Assembly: GCA_903921945.1 (NCBI GenBank)
Contig: CAIXSC010000942.1
Location: forward strand, 1 to 19,958
DNA length: 19,958 nt
Direction: 5' to 3'
Source of the DNA: an uncultured Planctomycetaceae bacterium
Lineage (GTDB): Bacteria; Planctomycetota; Planctomycetia; Pirellulales; Pirellulaceae
Both the position numbers and the translations under genes were made by a program. How positions within the stretch are numbered: position 1 is the stretch's first letter; each line of letters opens with the position of its first letter. Positions 1-7,568 of this stretch are shown in pieces. A model generated the notes under the pieces. It did no database searches, was not told the origin of the DNA, and saw only the letters and a list, made by a program, of their open reading frames with translations.

Positions 1-318
1 GGCAACGGACTGCTGTTGCCGCATGTGATGCGGTACCTGCTGCCGGTTCGCACCCCGGAACTGGCCCGCATCGCCAGTTTGCTCGGCGAGGACACGCGGG
101 GGCTCGACGAAACGGCGGCGGCCGAGCGAGCGATCGCGGCCGTCGATCGGTTGCGGCAGGCGATCGGCGTCCCCGGACGCATTCGCGACCTGGGCGGCCA
201 GCCCGCGCAGCTCCCCGGGTTCGCGGACGCCGCGTTCAACATCAAGCGGCTCATGCTGATGTCGCCCCGCAAGCCGACTCGCGACGACCTGCTGGCGATC
301 CTCGAAGCGGCCTACTAG
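1..318 (+). CDS. Iron-containing alcohol dehydrogenase family protein, C-terminal fragment
   Basis: The reading frame is open from the first base of the window, so only the last 105 codons are visible. They begin GNGLLLPHVMRYLL, which resembles the conserved metal-site region of group III Fe-dependent alcohol dehydrogenases, where a His of a G-x-x-x-x-H-x-x-G helix followed by a LPHV segment is typical. The tail also fits: an LR..IG(V/I)P..L.DLG stretch, and near the end a PRKPTRDDLLAILEAAY segment that matches the family's usual 'NPR..t.eD...il..Ay' terminus. The substrate cannot be told from this fragment. The stop is 25 nt before thyA on the same strand, so cotranscription is possible. The family call is fairly secure; the exact reaction is not. 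Confidence 0.8.
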   Translation, partial: GNGLLLPHVMRYLLPVRTPELARIASLLGEDTRGLDETAAAERAIAAVDRLRQAIGVPGRIRDLGGQPAQLPGFADAAFNIKRLMLMSPRKPTRDDLLAILEAAY

Positions 319-343
319 CCCCGACGCGGAATGGATGCGACCG

Positions 344-1138
344 ATGCGGCAGTACCACGACCTTATGCGGCTTGTGCTCGAACGCGGAGCTGTCAAATCC
401 GATCGAACCGGCACGGGCACTCTAAGCGTGTTCGGTCATCAGATGCGGTTCGATCTGAACGACGGCTTTCCGCTGCTCACGACGAAGAAGCTGCACCTGC
501 GGTCGATCATCCACGAGTTGCTGTGGTTTTTGCAGGGTTCGACCAACGTCCGCTACCTCAAAGAGAACGGCGTCAAGATCTGGGACGAGTGGGCTGACGA
601 ACGCGGCGAGCTCGGGCCGGTCTACGGCTATCAATGGCGATCGTGGCCAACCCCGGACGGCGGCCATATCGATCAGATCGCGGAGGTGCTTGAACAAATT
701 CGCCGCACTCCCGACTCGCGGCGGCTGATTGTCAGCGCCTGGAACGTCGCCGACGTGCCGCGGATGCGATTGCCTCCCTGCCATCTGCTGTTCCAGTTTT
801 ATGTGGCGGAAGGCCGGCTCTCCTGCCAGCTCTATCAACGCAGCGCCGACCTCTTCCTAGGCGTGCCGTTCAACATCGCGTCCTACGCTTTGCTCACGAT
901 GATGGTGGCTCAAACGACCGGATTGGCGCCGGGCGAATTCATTCATACGTTCGGCGACGTCCATCTGTACCGCAACCATCTGGACCAAGCCCGGCTGCAG
1001 CTTGAACGCGACTGCCGGCCTTTGCCGCGCATGCGGATCAATCCATCGGTCGAATCGCTGTTCGCCTTTCGCTACGAAGATTTCGCCTTGGAAGGTTACG
1101 ATCCCCATCCGCACATTCCGGCGCCGGTCGCCGTCTAA
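344..1138 (+). CDS. thyA: Thymidylate synthase ThyA
   Basis: Converts dUMP to dTMP using 5,10-methylene-tetrahydrofolate as both carbon donor and reductant, releasing dihydrofolate. From the ATG at 344 the protein is 264 residues, exactly the E. coli ThyA length, and opens MRQYHDLM like E. coli MKQYLELM. An in-frame ATG at 335 would add three residues and is less likely. Visible motifs are DRTGTGT (residues 20-26), the WFLQGSTN block near 61-68, and the catalytic Cys146 in LPPCHLLFQFYV, followed by SCQLYQRSAD and LFLGVPFNIASYA. The protein ends EGYDPHPHIPAPVAV, as in canonical ThyA. folA follows after 18 nt, the classic pairing, because ThyA is the cell's main source of dihydrofolate. The protein looks complete and functional. 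Confidence 0.98.
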   Translation: MRQYHDLMRLVLERGAVKSDRTGTGTLSVFGHQMRFDLNDGFPLLTTKKLHLRSIIHELLWFLQGSTNVRYLKENGVKIWDEWADERGELGPVYGYQWRSWPTPDGGHIDQIAEVLEQIRRTPDSRRLIVSAWNVADVPRMRLPPCHLLFQFYVAEGRLSCQLYQRSADLFLGVPFNIASYALLTMMVAQTTGLAPGEFIHTFGDVHLYRNHLDQARLQLERDCRPLPRMRINPSVESLFAFRYEDFALEGYDPHPHIPAPVAV

Positions 1139-1156
1139 CACCGAGGCACACTCTCG

Positions 1157-1711
1157 ATGGGGCTTTCGTTCATCCTGGCAATCGCGGAGAACGGCGTCAT
1201 TGGCCGGGACGGCCGGCTTCCATGGCGGCTGTCGGCCGACTTGAAACGGTTCAAGGAACGGACGATGGGCCACTGCCTTATCATGGGCCGCCGCACGTTC
1301 GACTCGCTCGGGAAGCCGCTACCCGGCCGCACATCGATTGTGCTCACGCGGCACGTCGAGCGGCCCCTGCCGGCCGGCGTGCTTGCCGCTCGCTCGGCGG
1401 ACGACGCCTTGGCGATCGCCCGCGCAGCCGGGGACGCCGAACCGTTCGTCATCGGCGGCGCCGAAATTTACGCGTTGTTTTTGCCGCGGGCGCGGCGACT
1501 TTACCTGACACGCGTCTTGGCCGCTGTCGACGGCGATACGCGGTTTGACTTGCCGCCGCTCGACAACTGGCGACTCGTGTCGCAAACCGAATTCGCCGCC
1601 GACGAGAAGAACGAGTTTCCCCACCGGGACGAAATCTGGGAACGAACAAGCGAGGCGGAACCGACTTCGGACGCCAGCGGCGACAGCCAACGCGACTCCG
1701 GAGAGCGATGA
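1157..1711 (+). CDS. folA: Dihydrofolate reductase FolA
   Basis: Reduces dihydrofolate to tetrahydrofolate with NADPH, recycling the product of the thyA enzyme just upstream. The 184-residue protein is slightly longer than the usual 160-170 because of a polar tail after residue about 163. Diagnostic features are AIAENGVIGRDGRLPWRLSADLKRFK (written here as AENGVIGRDG, then LPWRLSADLK), with Asp28 in the position of the E. coli catalytic Asp27. Also present are GRRTFDSLGKPLPGR (residues 44-58), which binds NADPH phosphate, and VIGGAEIY (98-105). Its TGA stop overlaps the ATG of the next gene (ATGA, 1708-1711), which suggests translational coupling. A weak GAGG lies about 10 nt before the start. 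The call is secure; the acidic/polar tail has no assigned role. Confidence 0.97.
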   Translation: MGLSFILAIAENGVIGRDGRLPWRLSADLKRFKERTMGHCLIMGRRTFDSLGKPLPGRTSIVLTRHVERPLPAGVLAARSADDALAIARAAGDAEPFVIGGAEIYALFLPRARRLYLTRVLAAVDGDTRFDLPPLDNWRLVSQTEFAADEKNEFPHRDEIWERTSEAEPTSDASGDSQRDSGER

Positions 1712-3699
1712 TGAGCGCCCCGGATCGCTCGAAGGGCAACATGGCACGCGTGATCGCGGGACGCGTCCGCGCGGCGATCCGCAAATCAGCCGGTCAAGCA
1801 CGCCGCCATCCAAGACGCTTCGTCGGGCCGCTCGCCGCCGGCATGCTCGCCACGGTCGGCGCCGCCGTGTGCGCCACCGTCTGCGCTGTCGGCTGGACGT
1901 GGAGCGTTGGGACACGGCGGAGCGCCGAGTCGGCTTTCGAACGCGAGCGATCGGAACTGCGGGAAGCGATTGAAGACGCGCGAATCGTCGCCACGGTCGA
2001 ATCGCACCATGCATGGTTGAACGCGATGGCGGAAACAGGGGACGCATCGGGCGAGCTCGCGAACGCGCGTCGAGCGTTTCTCACCCAAGTCGAAACCGAA
2101 CTGCAACGCCAAGTGGAGGCCGCCGATCAGCGCCCCCACGGCGTGTTGGCGGCTGAACGAGGACGGTTGGAGCTCGCCCGATTGCGCTGGCGCGAATACC
2201 GCCAACCGGCCGACGCCGCGAAACTTTACACGGCGATCATCGGCCGGCTCGCTCCAGTCGCCGCGTCGCATACCACTCGGGAAGAACGCGACCGATTGCT
2301 CGAAGCCGCGTACCATGGGCAGTTCCATACGATCCTTGAATCGCGCGGAGGCGTCGAGCTGACAGCCTGCCTGGAGGCTTGGTCGGCACATTTGGAATCG
2401 ACGCTCGCGCACCATCGCGGCGCCCCGTGGGTCGGTCACGCCTGGACTCGATACGCCGTGGCCCAAGGGCTCGTCGCGGAGTCGCGCGGATCGCCAGGCA
2501 ACGAGACCGCCAAACGCCACTACCGCGCGGCGGTCGCCAGCCCGCCCGAGACGATCCGCGAAGCCGCCGCGCGAACGCCACTCCAGCCGATCACGGCCCA
2601 TCGCGGATCGTGGTCCGCTACTTGGCTGCCTACCGCCGGCGAAACTCGCCGCGTTCCAATCAAGGACGGCGACGCCACGGTCGGCGCCGAGCAACTGTTC
2701 TTCGACGAGTGGCTGGAGGATCGTTGCGAGGTGTTTGGCCGGCTGGCCCGCGCCGAGTTTCTCGCGGGCGAATACGAAGTGGCAGTGGGTTTGCAACGCG
2801 AGGCGGTGGCTGCTCGAGTCGAATTGCGGAACCGCGCCGCGACTCGCCGCCGCCGTTGGTTGCATCTCGGAGACACGTTCACGTTGGGCTTGTTCCTCAA
2901 GGCGGCCGGGGAGATGGCCGCGAGCCGCGCGACGCTCGAGACCACGCTGGATGACGCCCTCGGCCTGGTCGGCGAATGCCCCGATTGGCGCGAACCACGG
3001 CGATTGTGCCGCGAAGTGCGCGACACGCTAGCGATCGTATACCAAGCCAGCGGCGAACCGTCGCGGGCGCTCGACCTGCTTGTCAACGCGACTGTCGCCC
3101 TCTCCGCATTGCCGCTCGATCGTGAACCGCTGGCGGCGCTCGACGACCAAGCGATCATTCGCGAGGAACTGGGGAAGGCGCATGCGGCGGCGGGCCGCAA
3201 GAGTCTGGCTTGGCGGAACTCGGTCGAGTCCCTGACTTTGCGGGACGCGATCTGGCGCCGCGATCCGCGCGATGAAGCAGCGCGGCAACTCCTGCTGCAG
3301 GCGGCTCAAACCACACTCGAACTCGCGGTGACTCCGGCCGAATGGCGCGAGTCGCTAAGTGTCGTCGACCCGTTGATCCTACGTATGGACCCCGACGGCG
3401 CCGCGCAACCATCCGAAGCCGCCGTGCAAGTGGTGCTGGGACATCTCTATTTGCTGCGTGGAAACGCGCTACAGATGATCCATGGCGACGCCGAGGCCCG
3501 CGTCGATCTGGTCGCGCCGATTCGCGTCTCGTACCTCCGCGCCCGCGACCTGCTTTCCGAGGCTGGCCAACTTCCACCGGACCGAGCCCGCGACCTGGAC
3601 AGCCGCATTCGAACTTGCGATGCGGTACTCAAGAAACTGGAATCGAAGAAAGACGCAAAACCGGCCGGTCAAACGCCGCCCGCCCGCGCCACCCGATAG
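1708..3699 (+). CDS. Membrane-anchored TPR-like helical protein, function unknown
   Basis: A 663-residue protein with a basic N-terminus (residues 1-38, many Arg/Lys) and one hydrophobic segment at about 40-66 (GPLAAGMLATVGAAVCATVC). A long Ala/Glu/Arg-rich helical domain follows, which would lie outside the membrane. Helix-turn-helix pairs of TPR style are visible at roughly 390-424 (GLFLKAAGEMAASRATLETT), 435-468 (LAIVYQASGEPSRALDLL) and 480-515 (REELGKAHAAAGRKSLAWR). The overall plan of a TM helix followed by TPR-like repeats resembles the C-terminal half of planctomycete Ser/Thr kinases, but no kinase domain precedes it: the 4-nt overlap with folA fixes the upstream boundary. In-frame ATGs at 1711 and 1741 are alternative starts. 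The role may be scaffolding or protein interaction. I do not recognise a named family. Confidence 0.8.
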   Translation: MMSAPDRSKGNMARVIAGRVRAAIRKSAGQARRHPRRFVGPLAAGMLATVGAAVCATVCAVGWTWSVGTRRSAESAFERERSELREAIEDARIVATVESHHAWLNAMAETGDASGELANARRAFLTQVETELQRQVEAADQRPHGVLAAERGRLELARLRWREYRQPADAAKLYTAIIGRLAPVAASHTTREERDRLLEAAYHGQFHTILESRGGVELTACLEAWSAHLESTLAHHRGAPWVGHAWTRYAVAQGLVAESRGSPGNETAKRHYRAAVASPPETIREAAARTPLQPITAHRGSWSATWLPTAGETRRVPIKDGDATVGAEQLFFDEWLEDRCEVFGRLARAEFLAGEYEVAVGLQREAVAARVELRNRAATRRRRWLHLGDTFTLGLFLKAAGEMAASRATLETTLDDALGLVGECPDWREPRRLCREVRDTLAIVYQASGEPSRALDLLVNATVALSALPLDREPLAALDDQAIIREELGKAHAAAGRKSLAWRNSVESLTLRDAIWRRDPRDEAARQLLLQAAQTTLELAVTPAEWRESLSVVDPLILRMDPDGAAQPSEAAVQVVLGHLYLLRGNALQMIHGDAEARVDLVAPIRVSYLRARDLLSEAGQLPPDRARDLDSRIRTCDAVLKKLESKKDAKPAGQTPPARATR

Positions 3700-3709
3700 G
3701 CGTGGCCAC

Positions 3710-4051
3710 TCAACGTTGAAAGTCGCTCAACAGCTTCAAAGCCCATACGGTGAGCAGAATGACACCCACATTGAGTGTCAGCCCGATTGCCGCGACACCC
3801 ACAGTGTCACTCGCCTTCCGCCGATACCCGCCCACCATTCCCACCATCCCTAGCAACACACCCAGCGCCAGCAAACCGCTTGTGAACACACTCACCGACC
3901 AACTGAGCCAGTTCTCGCCCGTCCATCCCATCGCACCCGAGAGTCGATTCATCAACCAATTGCCGACAAAACACATCAACACGACGATGATCGACCACCG
4001 AGCTGCCAAATGCGACGCCGGCAAGCGACCTGGAGCTGCAACCTCGTTCAT
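3710..4051 (-). CDS. Small three-helix membrane protein, unknown function
   Basis: A 113-residue protein with three hydrophobic segments: about residues 20-37 (SIIVVLMCFVGNWLMNRL), 50-73 (VFTSGLLALGVLLGMVGMVG) and 82-108 (TVGVAAIGLTLNVGVILLTV). A GGYRRKASD loop links the last two. The arrangement predicts an integral inner-membrane protein with short loops and no large soluble domain. Its ATG overlaps the stop of the upstream membrane-protein gene by 4 nt (ATGA, 4048-4051), so the two are probably translated together and may act together. It ends 10 bp from the stop of the convergent TPR gene, leaving no room for a conventional terminator. No family is recognised. Confidence 0.8.
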   Translation of the reverse strand: MNEVAAPGRLPASHLAARWSIIVVLMCFVGNWLMNRLSGAMGWTGENWLSWSVSVFTSGLLALGVLLGMVGMVGGYRRKASDTVGVAAIGLTLNVGVILLTVWALKLLSDFQR

Positions 4052-4788
4052 GGCCCCATTTCCTTGCGAGTCGGGCTGGATGTGGGAGTGGCTGACAACG
4101 AATCGGCTGGAGTAGCTGGCGCAGGGGCCGGCTCAGTAGCCGAGGCAGTGGTTGGCGTGGTTGTTGGCGGAGATGGTTGAAAATCGCTGCGCGACAACGT
4201 CATGCGAAGCTCGGGGAATCTGGCGGCCCCGACTTGGTCTGCGGCCGTGCGCGACGCGTTCGTGTGGGCCGGCCGCGGGGCGTTCGCGAACGAGTGGTCG
4301 GGGACCGTTTGAGGGAAGGAATCGAGCAGAGCGCGCACCGAGTCCGCCGTGGACTGGCCGCGAGTCGGCCCGGTCCACATTGGACGGGACATCGGCAACT
4401 GGTCGTGTGACTGGCCATGTGACTGGCCCGACAGCCGGCTTCGATCGTTCATTCGTACATGGCCAGCGTCATCGGTATCGAGGAGGGTTGCTTCGATCAC
4501 TTCCCGCGACGGATGGAACCTCATGCGGTATCCGATGAACAAGAGTAAAAAGCTCAGCAACAAGCTCAGCTTGGCCAGGTTGTGCAGCACGTTACCCAAT
4601 TCTTCATTGGGGCCAGCGCCTTGAGAGAGCAACACAGCGCCAAGGAAGCCAAGCACGACTCCTACGGCACCGACCAACCAAGCAATCCACACAAAGACTC
4701 CCATGGACTGGGAACGCCGCTGTTCCGCGCGTTCGGCGGCCGCCTCCGCTTCGTTCTCCGGGGTAACATCCAGAGGGTGAATCGCCAT
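4048..4788 (-). CDS. Two-helix membrane protein with Pro/Thr/Ser-rich tail, unknown function
   Basis: The frame is open from 4986, but the upstream part lies inside the neighbouring Sua5 gene. The natural start is the ATG at 4788 (MAIHPLDVTPENEAEAAAER), 64 nt past that gene's stop, giving 246 residues. The protein has an acidic/charged N-terminal 28 residues and two hydrophobic segments, at about 29-52 (VFVWIAWLVGAVGVVLGFLG) and 72-89 (LAKLSLLLSFLLLFIGYRM). A low-complexity hydrophilic tail follows, rich in Ser/His/Gln and then Pro/Thr/Ala (TTTPTTASATEPAPAPATPA). A 12-bp DNA repeat (4406-4417 and 4418-4429) encodes the SGQSHGQSHDQ stretch. No strong ribosome-binding site is visible before 4788. 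It is probably coupled to the small membrane protein that overlaps its stop. No named family is recognised. Confidence 0.75.
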   Translation of the reverse strand: MAIHPLDVTPENEAEAAAERAEQRRSQSMGVFVWIAWLVGAVGVVLGFLGAVLLSQGAGPNEELGNVLHNLAKLSLLLSFLLLFIGYRMRFHPSREVIEATLLDTDDAGHVRMNDRSRLSGQSHGQSHDQLPMSRPMWTGPTRGQSTADSVRALLDSFPQTVPDHSFANAPRPAHTNASRTAADQVGAARFPELRMTLSRSDFQPSPPTTTPTTASATEPAPAPATPADSLSATPTSSPTRKEMGP

Positions 4789-4852
4789 GGCGAGTTCTAT
4801 GGTTGTTGGGTGACTAAGCGAAGCGGATGCGTTCTTTGCGAGAAGACCGCGG

Positions 4853-5851
4853 TTACTGCATCCTATCACCTTGACCGGCCGCTTTCCGCAATCGGTCGGC
4901 GAGCGCCGCGCCCATTCCCGACTCGTCGGGAAGTTCCACCAACGCCAGGTCGCAAGCTTCGCGATCGATCGAACGCAATCCAGCATAAAGCCGCCGCGCC
5001 GCCTCTTCCATATCGCGAGGCAGCGGAATGTGAACTAAGCGGTCCGTCAGCCGTCCCAAACGCTCGGGGTGAAGTTCGGCAGGCAGCTTGTCGACAAGGA
5101 CCGCCACACGGAGCCCATCCGACAAAGCGGCGATAGCGCGGGAGGCCAGCGTTCCGGAAATCGCGAGTTCCACACGGGTCTCGGGCGCGTAATGGCTCGC
5201 CATCCGCCCTGGTGCCCGCGGTGAATCGCTGCGCGGCCGGGTTGGCGTTACGCCCAATCGCGCGGCGATCGCCTCCACGGTAACTCCGCCTGGCCGAAGG
5301 ATGCATGGCACTTCGCCGGTCGCGTCCACGATGGTCGACTCGACGCCGATCTGGCATGGACCGCCGTCAAGCACCATATCGACACTCGCCCCCAGCTCCC
5401 GCACGACGTCCTCCGCCGTCGTCGGACTGACTCGCCCGAATCGATTCGCCGAAGGCGCAGCCAGACCGCCTTGAAAGGCTTTCAGCAACCGCAACGCGAC
5501 GGGATGGCTCGGAACTCGCAAGCCTACGGTTTCAAGTCCCCCGGTGACGACGTCCAGCACCTCGGCCCGACGGGGCAGAATCAGCGTCATCGGTCCCGGC
5601 CAGAAGGATTCCGCGAGCCGCCAAGCGTAGCCCGGAATCGATTGTGCCCAGTCTTTCACGGCGGCCGCATCAGCCAGATGCACGATCAGCGGATGGTCCG
5701 CCGGCCGGCCTTTCGCCGCGAAGATTTTTGCGACCGCCGCGGCATTCGAGGCGTCCGCGGCTAAACCGTAAACCGTTTCCGTTGGCAATCCAATCAGCCC
5801 GCCGCGGCGCAACACCTCGACCGCCCGAGCGATCTCCGCGTCGCTTACCAA
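4853..5851 (-). CDS. sua5: L-threonylcarbamoyladenylate synthase (Sua5/YwlC type)
   Basis: Makes threonylcarbamoyl-AMP from threonine, bicarbonate and ATP, the first step in the universal t6A37 modification of ANN-decoding tRNAs. The YrdC-like domain shows PTETVYGL (residues 23-30), KGRPADHPL (47-55), FWPGPMTL (83-90), APSAN (132-136), GVESTIVD (169-176) and RPGG (186-189). A linker with SPRAPGRMASHYAP (210-223) then leads into a C-terminal Sua5 domain (about 230-332). The 332-residue length therefore marks the long Sua5/YwlC type rather than short TsaC. KGRPADHPL carries His where many homologues have Asn. The start codon is TTG, set by a GGGAGGG ribosome-binding site seven bases upstream. 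An ATG 16 nt upstream is out of frame. The call is secure. Confidence 0.95.
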   Translation of the reverse strand: MVSDAEIARAVEVLRRGGLIGLPTETVYGLAADASNAAAVAKIFAAKGRPADHPLIVHLADAAAVKDWAQSIPGYAWRLAESFWPGPMTLILPRRAEVLDVVTGGLETVGLRVPSHPVALRLLKAFQGGLAAPSANRFGRVSPTTAEDVVRELGASVDMVLDGGPCQIGVESTIVDATGEVPCILRPGGVTVEAIAARLGVTPTRPRSDSPRAPGRMASHYAPETRVELAISGTLASRAIAALSDGLRVAVLVDKLPAELHPERLGRLTDRLVHIPLPRDMEEAARRLYAGLRSIDREACDLALVELPDESGMGAALADRLRKAAGQGDRMQ

Positions 5852-5858
5852 GGCAAAA

Positions 5859-5865
5859 CCCTCCC
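5859..5865 (-). promoter_or_regulatory. Ribosome-binding site fixing the TTG start of sua5
   Basis: On the minus strand GGGAGGG is followed by a 7-nt spacer (TTTTGCC) and then TTG. This is the strongest Shine-Dalgarno match nearby, and it supports the unusual TTG start at 5851. The ATG at 5868 overlaps the Shine-Dalgarno and is in another frame. Confidence 0.75.
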
Positions 5866-6129
5866 ATGATGGCGAGTGCAGATTGGCTGGAGAACGAGCC
5901 TCGTCTCAGCCAAACGTCGCGGACAGACATCGACAGGCCCCAGCATACCACCGACGGTCCGACGGGTAACGGGCAAGTGTCGTCCGCATGTCTTGCGATG
6001 TTATCGCGTCGTCAGCGATTGCGAAACCGTTCACGAGCGCACCGAACTCACGGCTGCCCCGCAGCCACGAAACAATCATCGAGGCTCACGAAAAACCCGA
6101 GCCAACTCGCATCGAAACGGAATCGAAAA

Positions 6130-6150
6130 CCAGCAACCAGCAACCAGCAA
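6130..6150. repeat. Heptanucleotide tandem repeat, three perfect copies
   Basis: The unit CCAGCAA occurs three times head to tail, immediately after the hemH stop codon (minus-strand sense TTGCTGG). It is a short tandem repeat of simple type with no visible coding role. Confidence 0.85.
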
Positions 6151-6151
6151 C

Positions 6152-7189
6152 TCACGATGCCGCAGGTCGCATGGGTGGCCGTTGCGGTTCGTACTTGCAG
6201 CAGTCGATGGGGCAGACGTCGTGGCTTGGGCCGAGCTCTCCGAGGCACAGTCGAACCGGCTCGTCGCTCATTCGTTCGACAATCAGTTCGCGGATCATCT
6301 GCACGAAGCGCGGGTGCGTGCCGACCGTGGGGCAACGGATCATGTTCATTCCCAACTCGTGGCTGATGTCGTGAGCTTCGACATCCAAATCGAACATGAC
6401 TTCCATGTGATCCGAAATGAAGCCGATCGGCGCGACCACGACATCGGAGACGCCGCGCCCACGCGCCTCGCGGATCGCGTCGCCGACATCCGGTTCGAGC
6501 CACGGTTGTTGCGGGGGACCGCTGCGGCTTTGGAACACCAGTTTCCATGAGCCGGCCCCGGCGCCCGCGGCGACAAGGCGGCAGGACTCGCGAAGCTGCA
6601 GTTCGTAGCGGCAATTCGCGGCCATCGCCATCGGAATGCTATGAGCGGTAAACAACACTTCGGCGGCCGCTCGACGTTCCTCGGGGATCCGGGCCAAGCA
6701 TCCCCCCAACAAACCGGCCATCGGCTCCACGTAACCCGGATGATTGAAGAACACTCGCAACTTGTCGACCTCGGGCGCGTCCGGCCCGACTTGCTCCCGA
6801 GCCGCCGCGATGTTCTCGCGGTACTGACGGCAACCCGAGTAGGAACTGAAGGCCGAGGTGAAGAACGCGATCGCCCGCCGCACGCCGTCATCCCGCATCT
6901 TGCGGAGGGTGTCCGGCAAGAGCGGATGCCAGTTGCGATTTCCAAAGTAGATCGGAAGGTGCGGACCGTGGGCCGCGAGCTCTTGCTCCAGGGCGGCAAT
7001 CAACGCTCGGTTTTGCACATTGATCGGGCTAATGCCACCGAAGTGCTGGTAATGCTCGGCCACTTCCAGCATCCGTTCGCGCGGCACCGGCCGCCCGCGG
7101 AGCACATTTTCGAGGAACGGCATGACATCGTCAGGCCCCTCGGGACCGCCAAAGGACACCACTAAAACCGCGTCGTAAGATGCCGCCAC
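6152..7189 (-). CDS. hemH: Ferrochelatase (actinobacterial-like, probable Fe-S type)
   Basis: Inserts Fe2+ into a porphyrin at the end of heme synthesis. Whether the substrate is protoporphyrin IX or coproporphyrin III cannot be decided here. With the GTG start at 7189 the protein is 345 residues. It shows VSFGGPEGPDDVMPFLENV, GISPINVQNRALI (52-64), GNRNWHPLL (83-91), TSAFSSYSGCRQYREN (111-126), the metal-binding His183 in FTAHSIP, and Glu263 in DHMEVMFDLD. This pattern is closest to actinobacterial HemH. Near the C-terminus C315, C326, C330 and C331 form CX10CX3CC which, with C120, could ligate a [2Fe-2S] cluster as known for mycobacterial ferrochelatase. A GAGG lies 6 nt before GTG. A TTG at 7228 lies inside a terminator hairpin and was rejected as start. 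Confidence 0.95.
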   Translation of the reverse strand: MAASYDAVLVVSFGGPEGPDDVMPFLENVLRGRPVPRERMLEVAEHYQHFGGISPINVQNRALIAALEQELAAHGPHLPIYFGNRNWHPLLPDTLRKMRDDGVRRAIAFFTSAFSSYSGCRQYRENIAAAREQVGPDAPEVDKLRVFFNHPGYVEPMAGLLGGCLARIPEERRAAAEVLFTAHSIPMAMAANCRYELQLRESCRLVAAGAGAGSWKLVFQSRSGPPQQPWLEPDVGDAIREARGRGVSDVVVAPIGFISDHMEVMFDLDVEAHDISHELGMNMIRCPTVGTHPRFVQMIRELIVERMSDEPVRLCLGELGPSHDVCPIDCCKYEPQRPPMRPAAS

Positions 7190-7209
7190 GGTAAACCTCG
7201 CAAGTCCCC

Positions 7210-7238
7210 AAAAGAAAATGGCGGGCAAGTGCCCGCCA
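7210..7238 (-). terminator. Intrinsic terminator downstream of tRNA-Glu
   Basis: On the minus strand a perfect 9-bp inverted repeat (TGGCGGGCA, 2-nt centre, TGCCCGCCA; arms 7219-7227 and 7230-7238) is followed directly by TTTTCTTTT (7218-7210). It starts 12 nt after the tRNA 3' end and lies 20 nt before the hemH start. It should end the tRNA transcript. Partial readthrough would supply hemH, because no other promoter for hemH fits in this gap. Confidence 0.85.
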
Positions 7239-7250
7239 CTGGAAAGAAAG

Positions 7251-7323
7251 TGACCCTGCGGGGATTCGAACCCCGGTCGCCGCCGTGAAAGGGCGGTGTC
7301 CTAGGCCTCTAGACGACAGGGCC
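7251..7323 (-). tRNA. tRNA-Glu (anticodon UUC)
   Basis: A 73-nt cloverleaf on the minus strand. The acceptor stem is GGCCCTG/CAGGGTC with one G-T wobble, and the discriminator base is A. The D arm is GTCTAGAGGCCTAGGAC. The anticodon stem CCGCC/GGCGG encloses the loop CTTTCAC with anticodon TTC. The T arm is CCGGGGTTCGAATCCCCG. The 3' CCA is not encoded. It reads GAA and GAG codons, and charged tRNA-Glu is also the substrate of glutamyl-tRNA reductase at the start of the C5 heme pathway. It lies directly upstream of hemH on the same strand. Confidence 0.97.
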
Positions 7324-7338
7324 AACTCGTATCTTGCC

Positions 7339-7354
7339 GCGGCTTGATAGCCGC
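7339..7354. other. Small palindrome upstream of tRNA-Glu
   Basis: GCGGCT, TGAT loop, AGCCGC forms a perfect 6-bp stem 16 bp before the tRNA 5' end, within the 245-bp gap between csrA and the tRNA. No clear -35/-10 pair for the tRNA was found nearby, and there is no T run. Its role is unknown. Confidence 0.4.
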
Positions 7355-7568
7355 TTCACCCCTGAGGACCGCGAAACCGGATTTCGGTTCACTCCAAAAT
7401 CGCCGCTCGACGACACCGCAGGTGTTCTTACGAGATTAAAGACGCCTGACCCGTTGGCGTCAAGGGCCGCCGTCCACGGCACCCAGGAATCGCCGCTCAC
7501 AGACTGGGCCGCCACCGGGGACAACCACCGACGGATCGCCAGCGAACCGGAGGCAAACCGTTGCCTTG

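Larger units (their letters stand above)
5852..6151. other. Intergenic region between hemH and sua5 (no gene supported)
   Basis: This 300-bp spacer separates two minus-strand genes. Next to the hemH stop it holds a heptamer tandem repeat (listed separately). At 6052-6066 there is a perfect 6-bp hairpin (GGCTGC, CCC loop, GCAGCC) without a T run, so it is not a clear terminator. A possible extended -10 for sua5 (minus-strand TGGTATGCT, 5942-5950) has no convincing -35 partner. Short ORFs cross the region, but none has a ribosome-binding site or protein-like composition. Confidence 0.5.

Noticed and set aside
4789..4986. N-terminal extension of the two-helix membrane protein
   Set aside because: Most of it overlaps the Sua5 coding region in another frame, and its sequence is random in character.
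5988..6374. Plus-strand ORFs antisense to the hemH 3' end
   Set aside because: Shadow frames in GC-rich DNA, with repeat-derived peptides and no protein-like pattern.
7190..7228. TTG start of hemH at 7228
   Set aside because: It lies inside the hairpin of the tRNA terminator. The GTG at 7189 has a GAGG at proper spacing and begins next to the conserved SYDAVLVVSFGG.
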